A stretch of DNA of 12,375 nucleotides, taken from positions 1 to 12,375 of the forward strand of contig JAAKFB010000032.1 in the NCBI GenBank assembly GCA_011065235.1, read 5' to 3'. How positions within the stretch are numbered: the stretch's first letter is position 1; each line of letters opens with the position of its first letter. Positions 1 through 6,846 of this stretch are shown here, in pieces. The notes below the pieces were generated by a model, which saw only the letters and a program-made list of their open reading frames with translations, was not told the DNA's origin and ran no database searches. The DNA comes from Chlamydiota bacterium (lineage in GTDB: Bacteria > Chlamydiota > Chlamydiia > Chlamydiales > Rhabdochlamydiaceae). A program made the translations under genes and the position numbers.

Positions 1-592
1 CGGTAAAGTCCATATCGGTAGTTGCGACGGATACCTCGTTCCTGGAGGATTTGGTGAGCGGGGCTGGATGGGCAAAATCTTAACTGCAAAGCATTGCCGT
101 GAAAACAAAATCCCCTATTTTGGACTCTGCCTGGGCATGCAGGTCCTCTGCGTCGAATTCGCACGGCATGTGATCGGTTTTAAAGATGCCAATAGCACCG
201 AAATGGATGCGGAAACGCCTCACCCCATCATTTCCCTTTTAAGTGAGCAGCGCGATGTGAAAAATTTGGGGGGAACCATGCGCCTCGGAGCATTTCAATG
301 CTCCTTGCAAAAGGGAAGCAAAGCGCATGCTGCCTATGGCAAGGAAGTGATTTCAGAGCGCCATCGTCATCGCTATGAGTTTAACAACGCATTTAAAGAA
401 CCCCTGGAAGAAAAAGGTCTCATTTTGACGGGTATCATGGAAAATGACGAACTCTGCGAAATCGCCGAAATCAAAGATCACCCTTGGATGCTCGGTGTAC
501 AATACCACCCCGAATTCAAATCCAAGCCCACCAAACCCCACCCTCTCTTCCGAGACTTCATTGCAGCTGCCATCCAAAGAGGCAACTCTTGA
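1..592 (+). CDS. pyrG: CTP synthase, C-terminal part (5' end outside window)
   Basis: CTP synthase makes CTP from UTP, ATP and glutamine in the cytoplasm. Only the last 196 codons are present. The reading frame starts at base 2 and stops at TGA 590-592; this is roughly the last third of a family that is usually near 540 residues. What is visible is the class I glutamine amidotransferase domain. It has the oxyanion strand VPGGFGERG, the nucleophile elbow GLCLGMQ with the catalytic cysteine codon at 128-130, and the C-terminal YHPEF with the His and Glu of the triad at 506-511. The segment around 361-385 (RHRHRYEFN) is also typical of PyrG. The stop codon overlaps the TTG start of ruvX, so the two genes are probably translationally coupled. 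An ATG at 68 lies inside the domain and is not a start. The identification is secure. Confidence 0.96.
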   Translation, partial: GKVHIGSCDGYLVPGGFGERGWMGKILTAKHCRENKIPYFGLCLGMQVLCVEFARHVIGFKDANSTEMDAETPHPIISLLSEQRDVKNLGGTMRLGAFQCSLQKGSKAHAAYGKEVISERHRHRYEFNNAFKEPLEEKGLILTGIMENDELCEIAEIKDHPWMLGVQYHPEFKSKPTKPHPLFRDFIAAAIQRGNS

Positions 593-1014
593 AACGAATC
601 GCTGGTATTGATTATGGGGATGTCCGCATAGGTCTGGCCATTTCTGATCCGACCAAAATTTTGGCCTCCCCTTTCAAAGCCATCCAGACGAAACCCACCC
701 TCAAAGATACAGCAGCTCTGATTTTGCAAGAATTGGGTGAATACGAACCGATCGATACTCTTGTGATAGGCCTTCCCCTCATGATGAATGGCAAGGAAAG
801 TCCTGGTTCCCAAAAGGTCCGCGAACTTGCTAAATTACTCGAGGCAATCTGTGAAAAAACCGTTGTTTTATGGGACGAGCGGCTGACAACGGCCCAGGTT
901 GAGAGGGTCCTAAAAGAAGCCAAAATGAGCCGAAAAAAACGCGTTCGCTACGTGGATGCGATGGCAGCAGGGGCAATCCTCCAGAACTTTCTCGATAGCC
1001 CTTGCAACAAATGA
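589..1014 (+). CDS. ruvX: YqgF/RuvX family RNase H-like nuclease (putative pre-16S rRNA nuclease)
   Basis: This 141-residue protein belongs to the YqgF/RuvX family, linked to 16S rRNA 5'-end maturation and originally proposed as a Holliday junction resolvase. The RNase H fold motifs are present: GIDYGDVRIG near residues 6-15 with acidic Asp8, LVIGLPLMMNG at 58-68, the DERLTT motif with Glu97, and VDAMAAGAIL at 122-131 with Asp123. The start is chosen as TTG at 589, overlapping the pyrG stop by four bases (TTGA). Starting there gives the usual family length of about 138-142 and the conserved N-terminus MKRIAGID. A longer open frame begins at ATG 484, but its first 35 residues are out-of-frame pyrG sequence with no family resemblance. 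The pyrG-yqgF-zwf order is familiar from chlamydiae. Confidence 0.94.
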   Translation: MKRIAGIDYGDVRIGLAISDPTKILASPFKAIQTKPTLKDTAALILQELGEYEPIDTLVIGLPLMMNGKESPGSQKVRELAKLLEAICEKTVVLWDERLTTAQVERVLKEAKMSRKKRVRYVDAMAAGAILQNFLDSPCNK

Positions 1015-1056
1015 ATGCACTTGGTTTTATAAGGACAAAGAAGGGGAATTCTTTCC

Positions 1057-2592
1057 ATGAGCTCTCATCCACTTGAAGAACCTGGGGTCTCTTCCCGTTT
1101 TATCGATCCATGTATTCTCGTTATTTTTGGTGCTACAGGGGATCTGACTGCACGCAAACTCTTCCCCGCCGTGTACAATTTAGCACGCGAAGGACAGCTT
1201 CCCAGCCAATTTGCCGTTGTCGCCTTTGCTCGTCGCGACAAATCCAGTGAAGAATTCCGCAAGGAAATGAAAGAGGCGATCAACAAATTCTCTCGCGTCA
1301 AACCCGTTGATGAAGCGATCTGGAAAAATTTCGAGCAGCAGATTTTTTACCACAAAGCCGAGTTTCACGAAGCTAGTGGGTACCAGGCACTCGATAAACT
1401 CCTCAAAGACCTCGATGGCCGCTTTGGAACCAAGGGAAACAGGGTTTTCTACCTCGCCACCCAACCGAGCTATTTCACTACTATCTGCGAAAATCTACAT
1501 ACCTCTGAGCTGATCTACGATACCAAAATCGTCAAAGACAAATGGTCGAGAGTCATCATCGAAAAGCCCTTTGGAAACAACCTCGAATCGGCACATGCTC
1601 TGCAAAATGAATTGCTCAAATTCCTCGCAGAACAGCAGATCTATCGAATCGACCACTATCTCGGCAAAGAAACCGTCCAAAATTTGATGGTCTTTCGCTT
1701 TGCCAACTCTCTATTCGAATCGCTTTGGAATAACCGCTATATCGACCACGTTCAGATCACGGTTGCCGAAGAAATCGGCATCGGCAGACGGGGCGCATTT
1801 TTTGAAGAAGCGGGCCTTCTGCGCGATATCCGTCAAAACCACATGATGCAAATCCTCTCTCTCGTGGCAATGGAACCTCCTGTAGGACTCGATGCCAACG
1901 CCATTCGCGATGAAAAAGTCAAAGTCCTCAGAGCCCTGCGCCCCTTTACGAAAGAAGACTTCAAAACCTCCATCGTACGAGGACAATACGACAAAGGATT
2001 TATCGGAGGAGAGCCAGTAAAAGGATATCGAGAAGAAGACAACGTCGATCCTAAATCTAACATCGAGACCTATTTAGCGCTGCGCCTCTTCATTGACAAC
2101 TGGCGCTGGCACGGCGTTCCCTTCTATATGCGTGGCGGCAAGCGCCTTCCCAAACGGGCTTCTGAGATCGCCATTCAATTCAAACGCCCTCCCGGCGTCC
2201 TCTTTCAAGAGCATAATAACAAGCATGAGCCAAACGTCCTCGCCATCCGGATCCAACCCGATGAGGGAACCTCTCTCAAAATCAACTGCAAAGTCCCCGG
2301 CCCCGCCAGCCCTATCCAACCGGTGAAAATGGACTTCCGCTACGGCTCTTATTTCGGAATGTCGCCCCCCGAGGCCTATGAACGGCTTATCCTCGATTGC
2401 ATGATCGGCGATAGTACCCTCTTTGCACGTGAAGACGAAGTATTCAGCTCCTGGAAACTCCTCACCCCCGTTCTCGAGCAGTGGAAAACTACCGAGCCCG
2501 ACTGTTTTCCCAATTACCAAGCTGGAACATGGGGTCCCGAGCTTGCCGATGAGATGATGAAAAGAGACGGGCGCAAATGGAGGATCCTCTAG
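1057..2592 (+). CDS. zwf: glucose-6-phosphate 1-dehydrogenase
   Basis: It oxidises glucose-6-phosphate to 6-phosphogluconolactone with reduction of NADP+, the first step of the oxidative pentose phosphate pathway, in the cytoplasm. The 511 residues match the family's usual length. The dinucleotide site IFGATGDL lies at residues 23-30. EKPFG with substrate-binding Lys170 is at 169-173. The family signature RIDHYLGKE is at 197-205. The segment LLRDIRQNH at 254-262 ends at His262, which corresponds to the general-base His of characterised enzymes. The ATG at 1057 follows a purine-rich AAGAAGGGG ribosome binding site about ten bases upstream. The gene lies 42 bases after ruvX in an otherwise packed run, and its TAG stop is directly followed by the ATG of the OpcA-like gene. 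This supports co-expression of catalytic subunit and partner. Confidence 0.97.
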   Translation: MSSHPLEEPGVSSRFIDPCILVIFGATGDLTARKLFPAVYNLAREGQLPSQFAVVAFARRDKSSEEFRKEMKEAINKFSRVKPVDEAIWKNFEQQIFYHKAEFHEASGYQALDKLLKDLDGRFGTKGNRVFYLATQPSYFTTICENLHTSELIYDTKIVKDKWSRVIIEKPFGNNLESAHALQNELLKFLAEQQIYRIDHYLGKETVQNLMVFRFANSLFESLWNNRYIDHVQITVAEEIGIGRRGAFFEEAGLLRDIRQNHMMQILSLVAMEPPVGLDANAIRDEKVKVLRALRPFTKEDFKTSIVRGQYDKGFIGGEPVKGYREEDNVDPKSNIETYLALRLFIDNWRWHGVPFYMRGGKRLPKRASEIAIQFKRPPGVLFQEHNNKHEPNVLAIRIQPDEGTSLKINCKVPGPASPIQPVKMDFRYGSYFGMSPPEAYERLILDCMIGDSTLFAREDEVFSSWKLLTPVLEQWKTTEPDCFPNYQAGTWGPELADEMMKRDGRKWRIL

Positions 2593-3693
2593 ATGACTAC
2601 AGACATCATCTCCCCTGCGGAAATCCAATCTGAGCTCAGTCGCATTTGGGATTCTCTCGAAGGGGCAAATAAAACCCGCGCCTCCCTCTTTAATCTCATC
2701 TTCTTCACCAAAAAAAAAGCCCGCGCCGAATACATCCGCGCCATCTCACAAAATGTGATTGAAAAATTCCCCTCCAGGGTCATCTTCATTACCGAAGATG
2801 TCGAATCCAAAGAAGATTACCTCAATACACGCGTCTCTGTTCTTTCACTCCAAAATGGATCCTCGGATATCGCCTGTGATTTCATCCAAATCGATGTAGC
2901 AGGCAAGCAAGAAGAGCGAGTTCCCTTCGTCATTCTCCCCCATATCCTTCCCGACCTTCCCGTGTACGTCATTTGGGCAGAAGATCCCGCAAACCAATCT
3001 CCCCTCTTTGCTCAACTTCAAAAACTCGCAACGCGTCTAATCTTCGATTCTGAATCGATTACAAGCCTCTCCCAATTCGCCCAAAATCTCATCCATTTCG
3101 ACACCGAGATGCGCGTTGATATCGCCGATCTCAATTGGGCGCGCATGGAGAGCTGGCGCGATCTACTCGCCTCAACCTTCTACTCTGCCGAACGCCTCGC
3201 TCAGCTCCAAAAAAGCACCAAAATTCAGATCTGCTACAACGCCCAAGAAAGCGCGATTTATTGCCATACCCAAATTCAATCGATCTATTTACAAGGATGG
3301 CTCGCAACACAGCTCGGATGGCAGCTGGAAAAACTCCACTCTGAAAACGGAAAAGTCACCTTCCTCTACAAACGGCAAGGAGGCACCGTAGAAATCACCC
3401 TCCTTTCCGAATTCCATGAAACCCTCAAACCCGGAATCATCCTCTCCGTTGACCTGGAAACCGAAGATCAGAATCATTTTTCCTTGGGGCGTCAGCTCGA
3501 AACCCCCAATCACGTCTGCATGCGCTTTTCCACCCTAGAAAAATGCGATATGCCCCTAAAATATATTTTTGCCAAAGACGAATCGGGACAATCGCTTGTC
3601 AAAGAAATCTGTCACCGAGGAACAAGTAAACATTATTTGAATTTGCTCGAACAAATTAAAGATAGGAAGGAGTTTTCATTCTGTGAATATTGA
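2593..3693 (+). CDS. opcA: OpcA-like glucose-6-phosphate dehydrogenase assembly/regulatory protein
   Basis: This 366-residue protein resembles OpcA. In cyanobacteria and actinobacteria that protein binds and activates or stabilises glucose-6-phosphate dehydrogenase. Family-like blocks in order are: ILPHILPDLPVYVIWAEDP at residues 114-132 (PDLPV then a W-containing strand), LATRLIFDSES at 145-155 (resembling the DRLIVDS block), DLNWARMESWRDLLASTFY at 179-197 (resembling the L-W-R-WR-LLA-F block), and IYLQGWLATQLGW at 231-243 (resembling LL-GWLA-LGW). No catalytic motif is visible, as expected for a non-enzymatic partner. The start codon immediately follows the zwf stop and the 3' end overlaps pgl by 11 bases, so it sits between the first two oxidative pentose phosphate enzymes. 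The family call comes from recalled motifs, not an alignment. Function is inferred from family and position. Confidence 0.84.
   Translation: MTTDIISPAEIQSELSRIWDSLEGANKTRASLFNLIFFTKKKARAEYIRAISQNVIEKFPSRVIFITEDVESKEDYLNTRVSVLSLQNGSSDIACDFIQIDVAGKQEERVPFVILPHILPDLPVYVIWAEDPANQSPLFAQLQKLATRLIFDSESITSLSQFAQNLIHFDTEMRVDIADLNWARMESWRDLLASTFYSAERLAQLQKSTKIQICYNAQESAIYCHTQIQSIYLQGWLATQLGWQLEKLHSENGKVTFLYKRQGGTVEITLLSEFHETLKPGIILSVDLETEDQNHFSLGRQLETPNHVCMRFSTLEKCDMPLKYIFAKDESGQSLVKEICHRGTSKHYLNLLEQIKDRKEFSFCEY
3664..3685 (+). promoter_or_regulatory. ribosome binding site deciding the GTG start of pgl
   Basis: A strong GGAAGGAG lies at 3665-3672 within the end of the OpcA-like gene, ten bases before the GTG at 3683. 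It supports GTG as the true start of pgl and predicts translation beginning before the upstream gene's stop at 3691-3693. Confidence 0.7.
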
Positions 3694-4438
3694 AAGCCTC
3701 AAAATCAACGCTTGGGACGAGAGGCGTAACCTCCTCATTCCCGGCGATGAAAACGCCACCCTAGACGTCTGTATCCGCCACTTTATCGGCGCCATCCGCG
3801 AGGCCATAGAAGACCATGGAGCCTTCTTCGTCGCCCTCTCAGGGGGCAGCACCCCTAAAGCCATGTTTAAGCGCCTCACCTCTCCGCCCTATAGCGAGCA
3901 AATTCAATGGGATAAAATCTGGCTTTTCTGGGGAGATGAGAGAAGCGACCCCGCCGAGAGCAACTACAAAATGGCCATGGAAGAGGGCTTTGGCAAAGTG
4001 CCCATCCCCAAAGAGCAAATCTTCCCGATGTTGGCCAAGGAAAACATCGAAGAAAGCGCCCTAGAGTACCAGAAACAGGTCCAGAATGCCCTCAAAGACC
4101 ACCCCTTTGACCTCGTCATGCTAGGCATGGGAGAAGACGGGCATACGGCCTCCCTCTTCCCTCAAACAGAGGGATTAAAAGCCCAGGACAGACTTGTCGT
4201 GGCCAACTACATTCCTCAAAAAAATACTTGGCGTATGACCCTCACCTTTGAGGCGATCAATAGTGCCCACAGCATTGCCATCTATGTCATGGGGGCAGCA
4301 AAAAAAGATACCCTCGTTGAAGTGTTCAAATCCGAAGAAAATTTTGAACGTTATCCCATTCAAAAAATTGGCACAAAAGACAACAAAGCCCTATGGATTG
4401 TTGACGAAGCAGCAGCATCTGAACTCATTAAAGAATAA
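3683..4438 (+). CDS. pgl: 6-phosphogluconolactonase
   Basis: It hydrolyses 6-phosphogluconolactone to 6-phosphogluconate, the second step of the oxidative pentose phosphate pathway, in the cytoplasm. The 251-residue protein has the SIS/NagB-like Pgl fold signatures: ALSGGSTP at residues 51-58 (phosphate binding), WLFWGDERSDPAESNYKMA at 80-98, and LVMLGMGEDGHTASLFP at 144-160 with the catalytic-site GEDGHTAS. It is the homologue called devB in chlamydial genomes. The start is GTG at 3683, set by a strong upstream Shine-Dalgarno. The gene ends the pentose phosphate operon. About 30 bases later a new promoter is predicted, and no convincing intrinsic terminator is seen in between. Confidence 0.95.
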   Translation: MNIESLKINAWDERRNLLIPGDENATLDVCIRHFIGAIREAIEDHGAFFVALSGGSTPKAMFKRLTSPPYSEQIQWDKIWLFWGDERSDPAESNYKMAMEEGFGKVPIPKEQIFPMLAKENIEESALEYQKQVQNALKDHPFDLVMLGMGEDGHTASLFPQTEGLKAQDRLVVANYIPQKNTWRMTLTFEAINSAHSIAIYVMGAAKKDTLVEVFKSEENFERYPIQKIGTKDNKALWIVDEAAASELIKE

Positions 4439-4467
4439 TTTCCTTACCATTAAAAAATCATTTAATG

Positions 4468-4497
4468 TTGACCTCTTAATTAGATTTTTGTTATCAT
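4468..4497 (+). promoter_or_regulatory. predicted sigma70/sigma66-type promoter for the 166-aa gene
   Basis: TTGACC at 4468-4473 (five of six consensus bases) and TATCAT at 4492-4497 (five of six) are separated by 18 bases. The region is AT-rich. Transcription would begin near 4504, leaving a leader of about 70 bases. Predicted by eye only. Confidence 0.6.
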
Positions 4498-4519
4498 ACT
4501 TACAATGCTTTGATAGAAA

Positions 4520-4537
4520 CTTTTGATATATCGAAAG
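4520..4537 (+). promoter_or_regulatory. near-perfect palindrome in the leader of the 166-aa gene
   Basis: An 18-base near-palindrome, CTTTT-GATATATC-GAAAG, has a single T/G departure from perfect symmetry. It sits about 16-33 bases downstream of the predicted transcription start. It could be a DNA operator or a short leader hairpin; AT-rich sequence also makes such palindromes by chance. Confidence 0.3.
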
Positions 4538-4574
4538 CTATATAAAAAAAACCATACTCAACAAGGAGTCAAAA

Positions 4575-5075
4575 ATGGCTACATCAACACCAATTGCATA
4601 CACTCAAATGGGTGTCAATAAAACTGAAAATTACCTCAAAATTAATAAACAAGACGATAACTACGCTTTGCAAGGCGTAAAATTTATTACTAGAGCAGTT
4701 GCAGACACAGCTCTTGCAATAGCTGGTCTTGCAGAGACAGTTGCTTTCGCAGTTTTAGTAATAATTACTTCTCCTACGAAGATCGGAACGCTTTTTTCTA
4801 AAGACCGTTGTGTAGAAGCTGTCAGCAACACTAAACTCAGTGCAGAAGCTACTTTGAACGCTTTGAAAGGAATCGTTGGTTACACTTCTAATGATCCTGC
4901 AGCTCCTGCTGTAGAAGAAGTTGCAGAAGAAAATACTGATGAGACTCAAAATACTGATGAGACTCAAAATGCTGATGCGACTCCTCAGAATCCTGAGGCT
5001 ACTGAGACTACTCAGACTCTTGAACCTCTTGCTAAGGGTTACGTTCAAAAAATGAAAGAAGCGCTTGGATATTAA
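4575..5075 (+). CDS. unrecognised 166-aa protein with one hydrophobic segment and acidic Thr/Gln-rich repeat tail
   Basis: I do not recognise this protein. The first 35 residues are polar and Ser/Thr/Asn-rich. Residues 41-65 form one long hydrophobic, Ala-rich stretch that may be a membrane segment or amphipathic helix. Residues 66-103 are mixed and contain the single Cys79. Residues 105-151 are low-complexity, rich in Glu, Thr, Asn and Pro, and contain a tandem repeat of NTDETQ. A short basic-hydrophobic end, GYVQKMKEALGY, follows. There is no Sec signal peptide. AAGGAG at 4563-4568 lies six bases before the ATG. With its own promoter and terminator the gene looks monocistronic and possibly well expressed. 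A type III secreted or inclusion-membrane-type protein is conceivable because of the polar N-terminus and hydrophobic segment, but one segment is fewer than the usual paired segments of Inc proteins. Function is unknown. Confidence 0.8.
   Translation: MATSTPIAYTQMGVNKTENYLKINKQDDNYALQGVKFITRAVADTALAIAGLAETVAFAVLVIITSPTKIGTLFSKDRCVEAVSNTKLSAEATLNALKGIVGYTSNDPAAPAVEEVAEENTDETQNTDETQNADATPQNPEATETTQTLEPLAKGYVQKMKEALGY
4932..4985 (+). repeat. 18-bp in-frame tandem repeat
   Basis: Two identical 18-base units (AATACTGATGAGACTCAA at 4932-4949 and 4950-4967) are followed by a third, diverged unit at 4968-4985. Each encodes a six-residue NTDETQ-like unit, so copy number could change without a frameshift. 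Confidence 0.85.
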
Positions 5076-5097
5076 TCCAATCGTAATTTAATGCTCG

Positions 5098-5134
5098 AGA
5101 AGCATGAGGGGCAACCCTCATGCTTCTTTTTTTT
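5098..5134 (+). terminator. intrinsic terminator after the 166-aa gene
   Basis: A perfect 13-base stem (AGAAGCATGAGGG at 5098-5110 with its complement at 5115-5127) closes a GCAA loop, a stable GNRA-type tetraloop, and runs into eight T residues at 5127-5134. It lies 22 bases after the stop codon and insulates tsaD from upstream transcription. Confidence 0.93.
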
Positions 5135-5155
5135 ATGAAAACAGATCCTCTTTCT

Positions 5156-5161
5156 GATAAT
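5156..5161 (+). promoter_or_regulatory. possible -10 element immediately upstream of tsaD
   Basis: GATAAT (five of six bases of TATAAT) ends eight bases before the tsaD ATG. The matching -35 position, 5133-5138 (TTATGA), is poor. No Shine-Dalgarno precedes the ATG. If this -10 is used, the transcript would start at or next to the start codon. Confidence 0.35.
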
Positions 5162-5169
5162 ATTGATAC

Positions 5170-6216
5170 ATGCTAATCCTTGGAATTGAAACAACTTGCG
5201 ATGAAACAGCTTGCGCACTCGTCAAAGATGGTAGGCAGATCCTATCCAATGTGATCGCCTCTCAAAGCGCTTTTCATGAAAAATTTGGTGGGGTCTATCC
5301 CGAAATGGCCTCCCGCCAACACGTCGACTGCATCATCCCCACCATTCAACGTGCACTTGATGAAGCTCAGGTAACATCTGATGAGATCGATCTCATCGCT
5401 GTCGCAAAAGGCCCCGGGCTCATTGGCCCTCTTTTTATCGGTCTCAATGCTGCAAAATCGTTATCTTTGGCTTGGAAAATCCCTTTTGTCGGCGTCAATC
5501 ACGTCGAAGCTCATCTGTATGCTGCCATGATGTCCAATGAGGGGTTTGAGCTGCCTGCACTCGGTGTCGTCGTGTCGGGCGGCCACACGTTTTTAGTCAG
5601 GATTCTGGATGTGGGCGACTATGAAATGATTGGTACAACGGTGGATGATGCGGTGGGCGAGGCCTTTGACAAGGTCGCCGCTCTGCTCGATCTGCCCTAC
5701 CCCGGTGGCCCTCAGGTGGAAGCCCTGGCCAAGGGCGGAGATGCGACGCGTTTTCCCTATCGAGCGGGGAAGGTGAAGGGCCATCCCTTCGATTTTTCCT
5801 TTAGCGGGCTCAAGACAAATGTGTTGTATACGGTCAAGGGACAAAATGGGGACAAACGGGGCAAAACGACTATCTCAGAAGAGGAAAAGCGGGATGTAGC
5901 GGCGAGTTTTCAAGAAGCTGCTCTTGGCGATATTGCAGCAAAAGCCCTAAATGCTGCCAAAGAATATGGGTGCTTGTCAATTTTTGTAGGCGGTGGCGTG
6001 AGCTGCAATCGACGTTTGCGCGAATTGCTCGATGGCACCATTCCCGTTTATTGGCCGGGCAAGGGTTTGAGTTTAGATAATGGGGCGATGATTGCAGGTC
6101 TTGGCTATCATGTCTTTAGCGGAGAGAGCGACCCTTTGGATTTGGAGCCTAAGGCTCGAATACCTATTGGTGAGCGAGCTTCTTCTTCTTCTCAGATGGC
6201 TCGCGATTTGTCATGA
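5170..6216 (+). CDS. tsaD: tRNA N6-adenosine threonylcarbamoyltransferase TsaD
   Basis: TsaD transfers the threonylcarbamoyl group to A37 of tRNAs that read ANN codons, working with TsaB, TsaE and TsaC/C2 elsewhere in the genome. It was formerly annotated gcp or O-sialoglycoprotein endopeptidase. The 348-residue protein has the ASKHA-fold motifs: GIETTCDETACAL at residues 5-17, ASRQH at 47-51, GPGLIGPLFIG at 81-91, the metal-binding His111 and His115 in NHVEAHLYA, VVSGGHTFLV at 134-143, FSFSGLKTNV at 209-218, VGGGVSCNRRLR at 273-284, and LDNGAMIAG with Asp303. The C-terminus carries a Ser-rich extension (ASSSS) slightly beyond the usual end. Its last 53 bases are overlapped by the minus-strand gene. 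The ATG at 5170 gives the conserved N-terminus but lacks a visible Shine-Dalgarno. No terminator is seen after it. Confidence 0.97.
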   Translation: MLILGIETTCDETACALVKDGRQILSNVIASQSAFHEKFGGVYPEMASRQHVDCIIPTIQRALDEAQVTSDEIDLIAVAKGPGLIGPLFIGLNAAKSLSLAWKIPFVGVNHVEAHLYAAMMSNEGFELPALGVVVSGGHTFLVRILDVGDYEMIGTTVDDAVGEAFDKVAALLDLPYPGGPQVEALAKGGDATRFPYRAGKVKGHPFDFSFSGLKTNVLYTVKGQNGDKRGKTTISEEEKRDVAASFQEAALGDIAAKALNAAKEYGCLSIFVGGGVSCNRRLRELLDGTIPVYWPGKGLSLDNGAMIAGLGYHVFSGESDPLDLEPKARIPIGERASSSSQMARDLS

Positions 6217-6697
6217 TCCGCTGCTTGGACTCTCTTTTTTTCTCAGCGACGGGTGCTTTCTCATCTGCTTGCTCATCGGGCTTGGACTGGACCACTTTTG
6301 GGCGTCCAAAGAAATGGTGCGGCTCCTTCGAAACGCTTTCAAATGAGGGCTCGAGATGCGTGTGCTCGTTTAAGGGAACTTCATAGGCAAAGACGTCATC
6401 AAATTCTTCGCTCATTTCATGCGCTCGTCGCTCGATGATAGAGGTGAAGTCTTCTGTTGCTAGTCGCTCTTCAGACCAGGGAATCAGCGATTCATCTCGC
6501 TCATCCATCTCAAGAAGAGAGAGGCCTTGGTTGTCAAAGTCTTCGTGTTCAACACAAAGACAATCGTCCTCTGAATCAAATGCGAGATGTAGGAGGGCCT
6601 CATTGCTATGATCCCCAATATAGAAAAAATCTTCATCTGCCCCGCCACACATTGCCGCGATTGGCAAAATAGAAAGTATCATCCATCCTTTTTTCAT
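6164..6697 (-). CDS. unrecognised exported 177-aa charged protein
   Basis: I do not recognise this protein, but it looks real. Reading from 6697 down, it starts MKKGWMILSILPIAAMCGGA, a classic signal peptide with basic n-region and hydrophobic core. Cleavage is likely after Ala20, before DEDFF. Cys17 preceded by AAM is a poor lipobox, so a lipoprotein is less likely. The mature part is strongly acidic from residues 21 to about 125, with Cys46 and Cys48 (DCLCVE), and has no further membrane segment. Residues 138-174 are rich in Lys, Glu and Arg and end in KKKK. Upstream on the minus strand are a purine-rich AGGGGATGGG and a plausible promoter. The 3' end runs 53 bases into tsaD, antisense and convergent. 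A periplasmic or surface role is inferred only from the signal peptide. Confidence 0.72.
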   Translation of the reverse strand: MKKGWMILSILPIAAMCGGADEDFFYIGDHSNEALLHLAFDSEDDCLCVEHEDFDNQGLSLLEMDERDESLIPWSEERLATEDFTSIIERRAHEMSEEFDDVFAYEVPLNEHTHLEPSFESVSKEPHHFFGRPKVVQSKPDEQADEKAPVAEKKRESKQRIMTNREPSEKKKKLAHQ

Positions 6698-6754
6698 ATT
6701 CCCATCCCCTAAAATGAGGTTTTCTCTTCTCTTAGAGACCTTCTCTTAATTCGC

Positions 6755-6782
6755 ACTGTAGCGATCCTCGCCTTTTTGTAAA
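6755..6782 (-). promoter_or_regulatory. predicted promoter for the minus-strand exported protein gene
   Basis: Read on the minus strand, TTTACA (6782-6777, five of six -35 bases) and TACAGT (6760-6755, four of six -10 bases) are 16 bases apart. Transcription would start near 6748, about 50 bases before the ATG at 6697. Confidence 0.4.
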
Positions 6783-6846
6783 AAGATTTTTTTAATTTTT
6801 TTTCTATTATTTTTTGATCCTTAAAGATAAAGTGATGAACTTTACA

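Noticed and set aside
478..813. 111-codon minus-strand open frame antisense to pyrG/ruvX
   Set aside because: Shadow of two clearly conserved genes; no family resemblance or start signal.
2074..2628. 184-codon minus-strand open frame antisense to zwf
   Set aside because: It lies entirely opposite the strongly conserved zwf 3' half, lacks recognisable motifs or a ribosome binding site, and is a by-product of zwf codon composition.
4448..4467. CATTAAA/TTTAATG hairpin after pgl as a terminator
   Set aside because: The stem is seven AT-rich pairs with no following T tract and it runs into the -35 of the next promoter; too weak to call.
4755..5048. Minus-strand open frame with SLISILSLISI-type repeats that looks membrane-like
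   Set aside because: The repeat is just the antisense reading of the NTDETQ tandem repeat; the plus-strand gene has promoter, ribosome binding site and terminator.
6220..6248. CGCTG ... CAGCG flanking a run of T after tsaD as a terminator
   Set aside because: The T run lies inside the loop rather than after the stem, and the sequence is coding on the minus strand.
6092..6346. 84-codon plus-strand open frame overlapping the end of tsaD
   Set aside because: Out of frame with tsaD and antisense to the exported-protein gene; no ribosome binding site and no recognisable domain.
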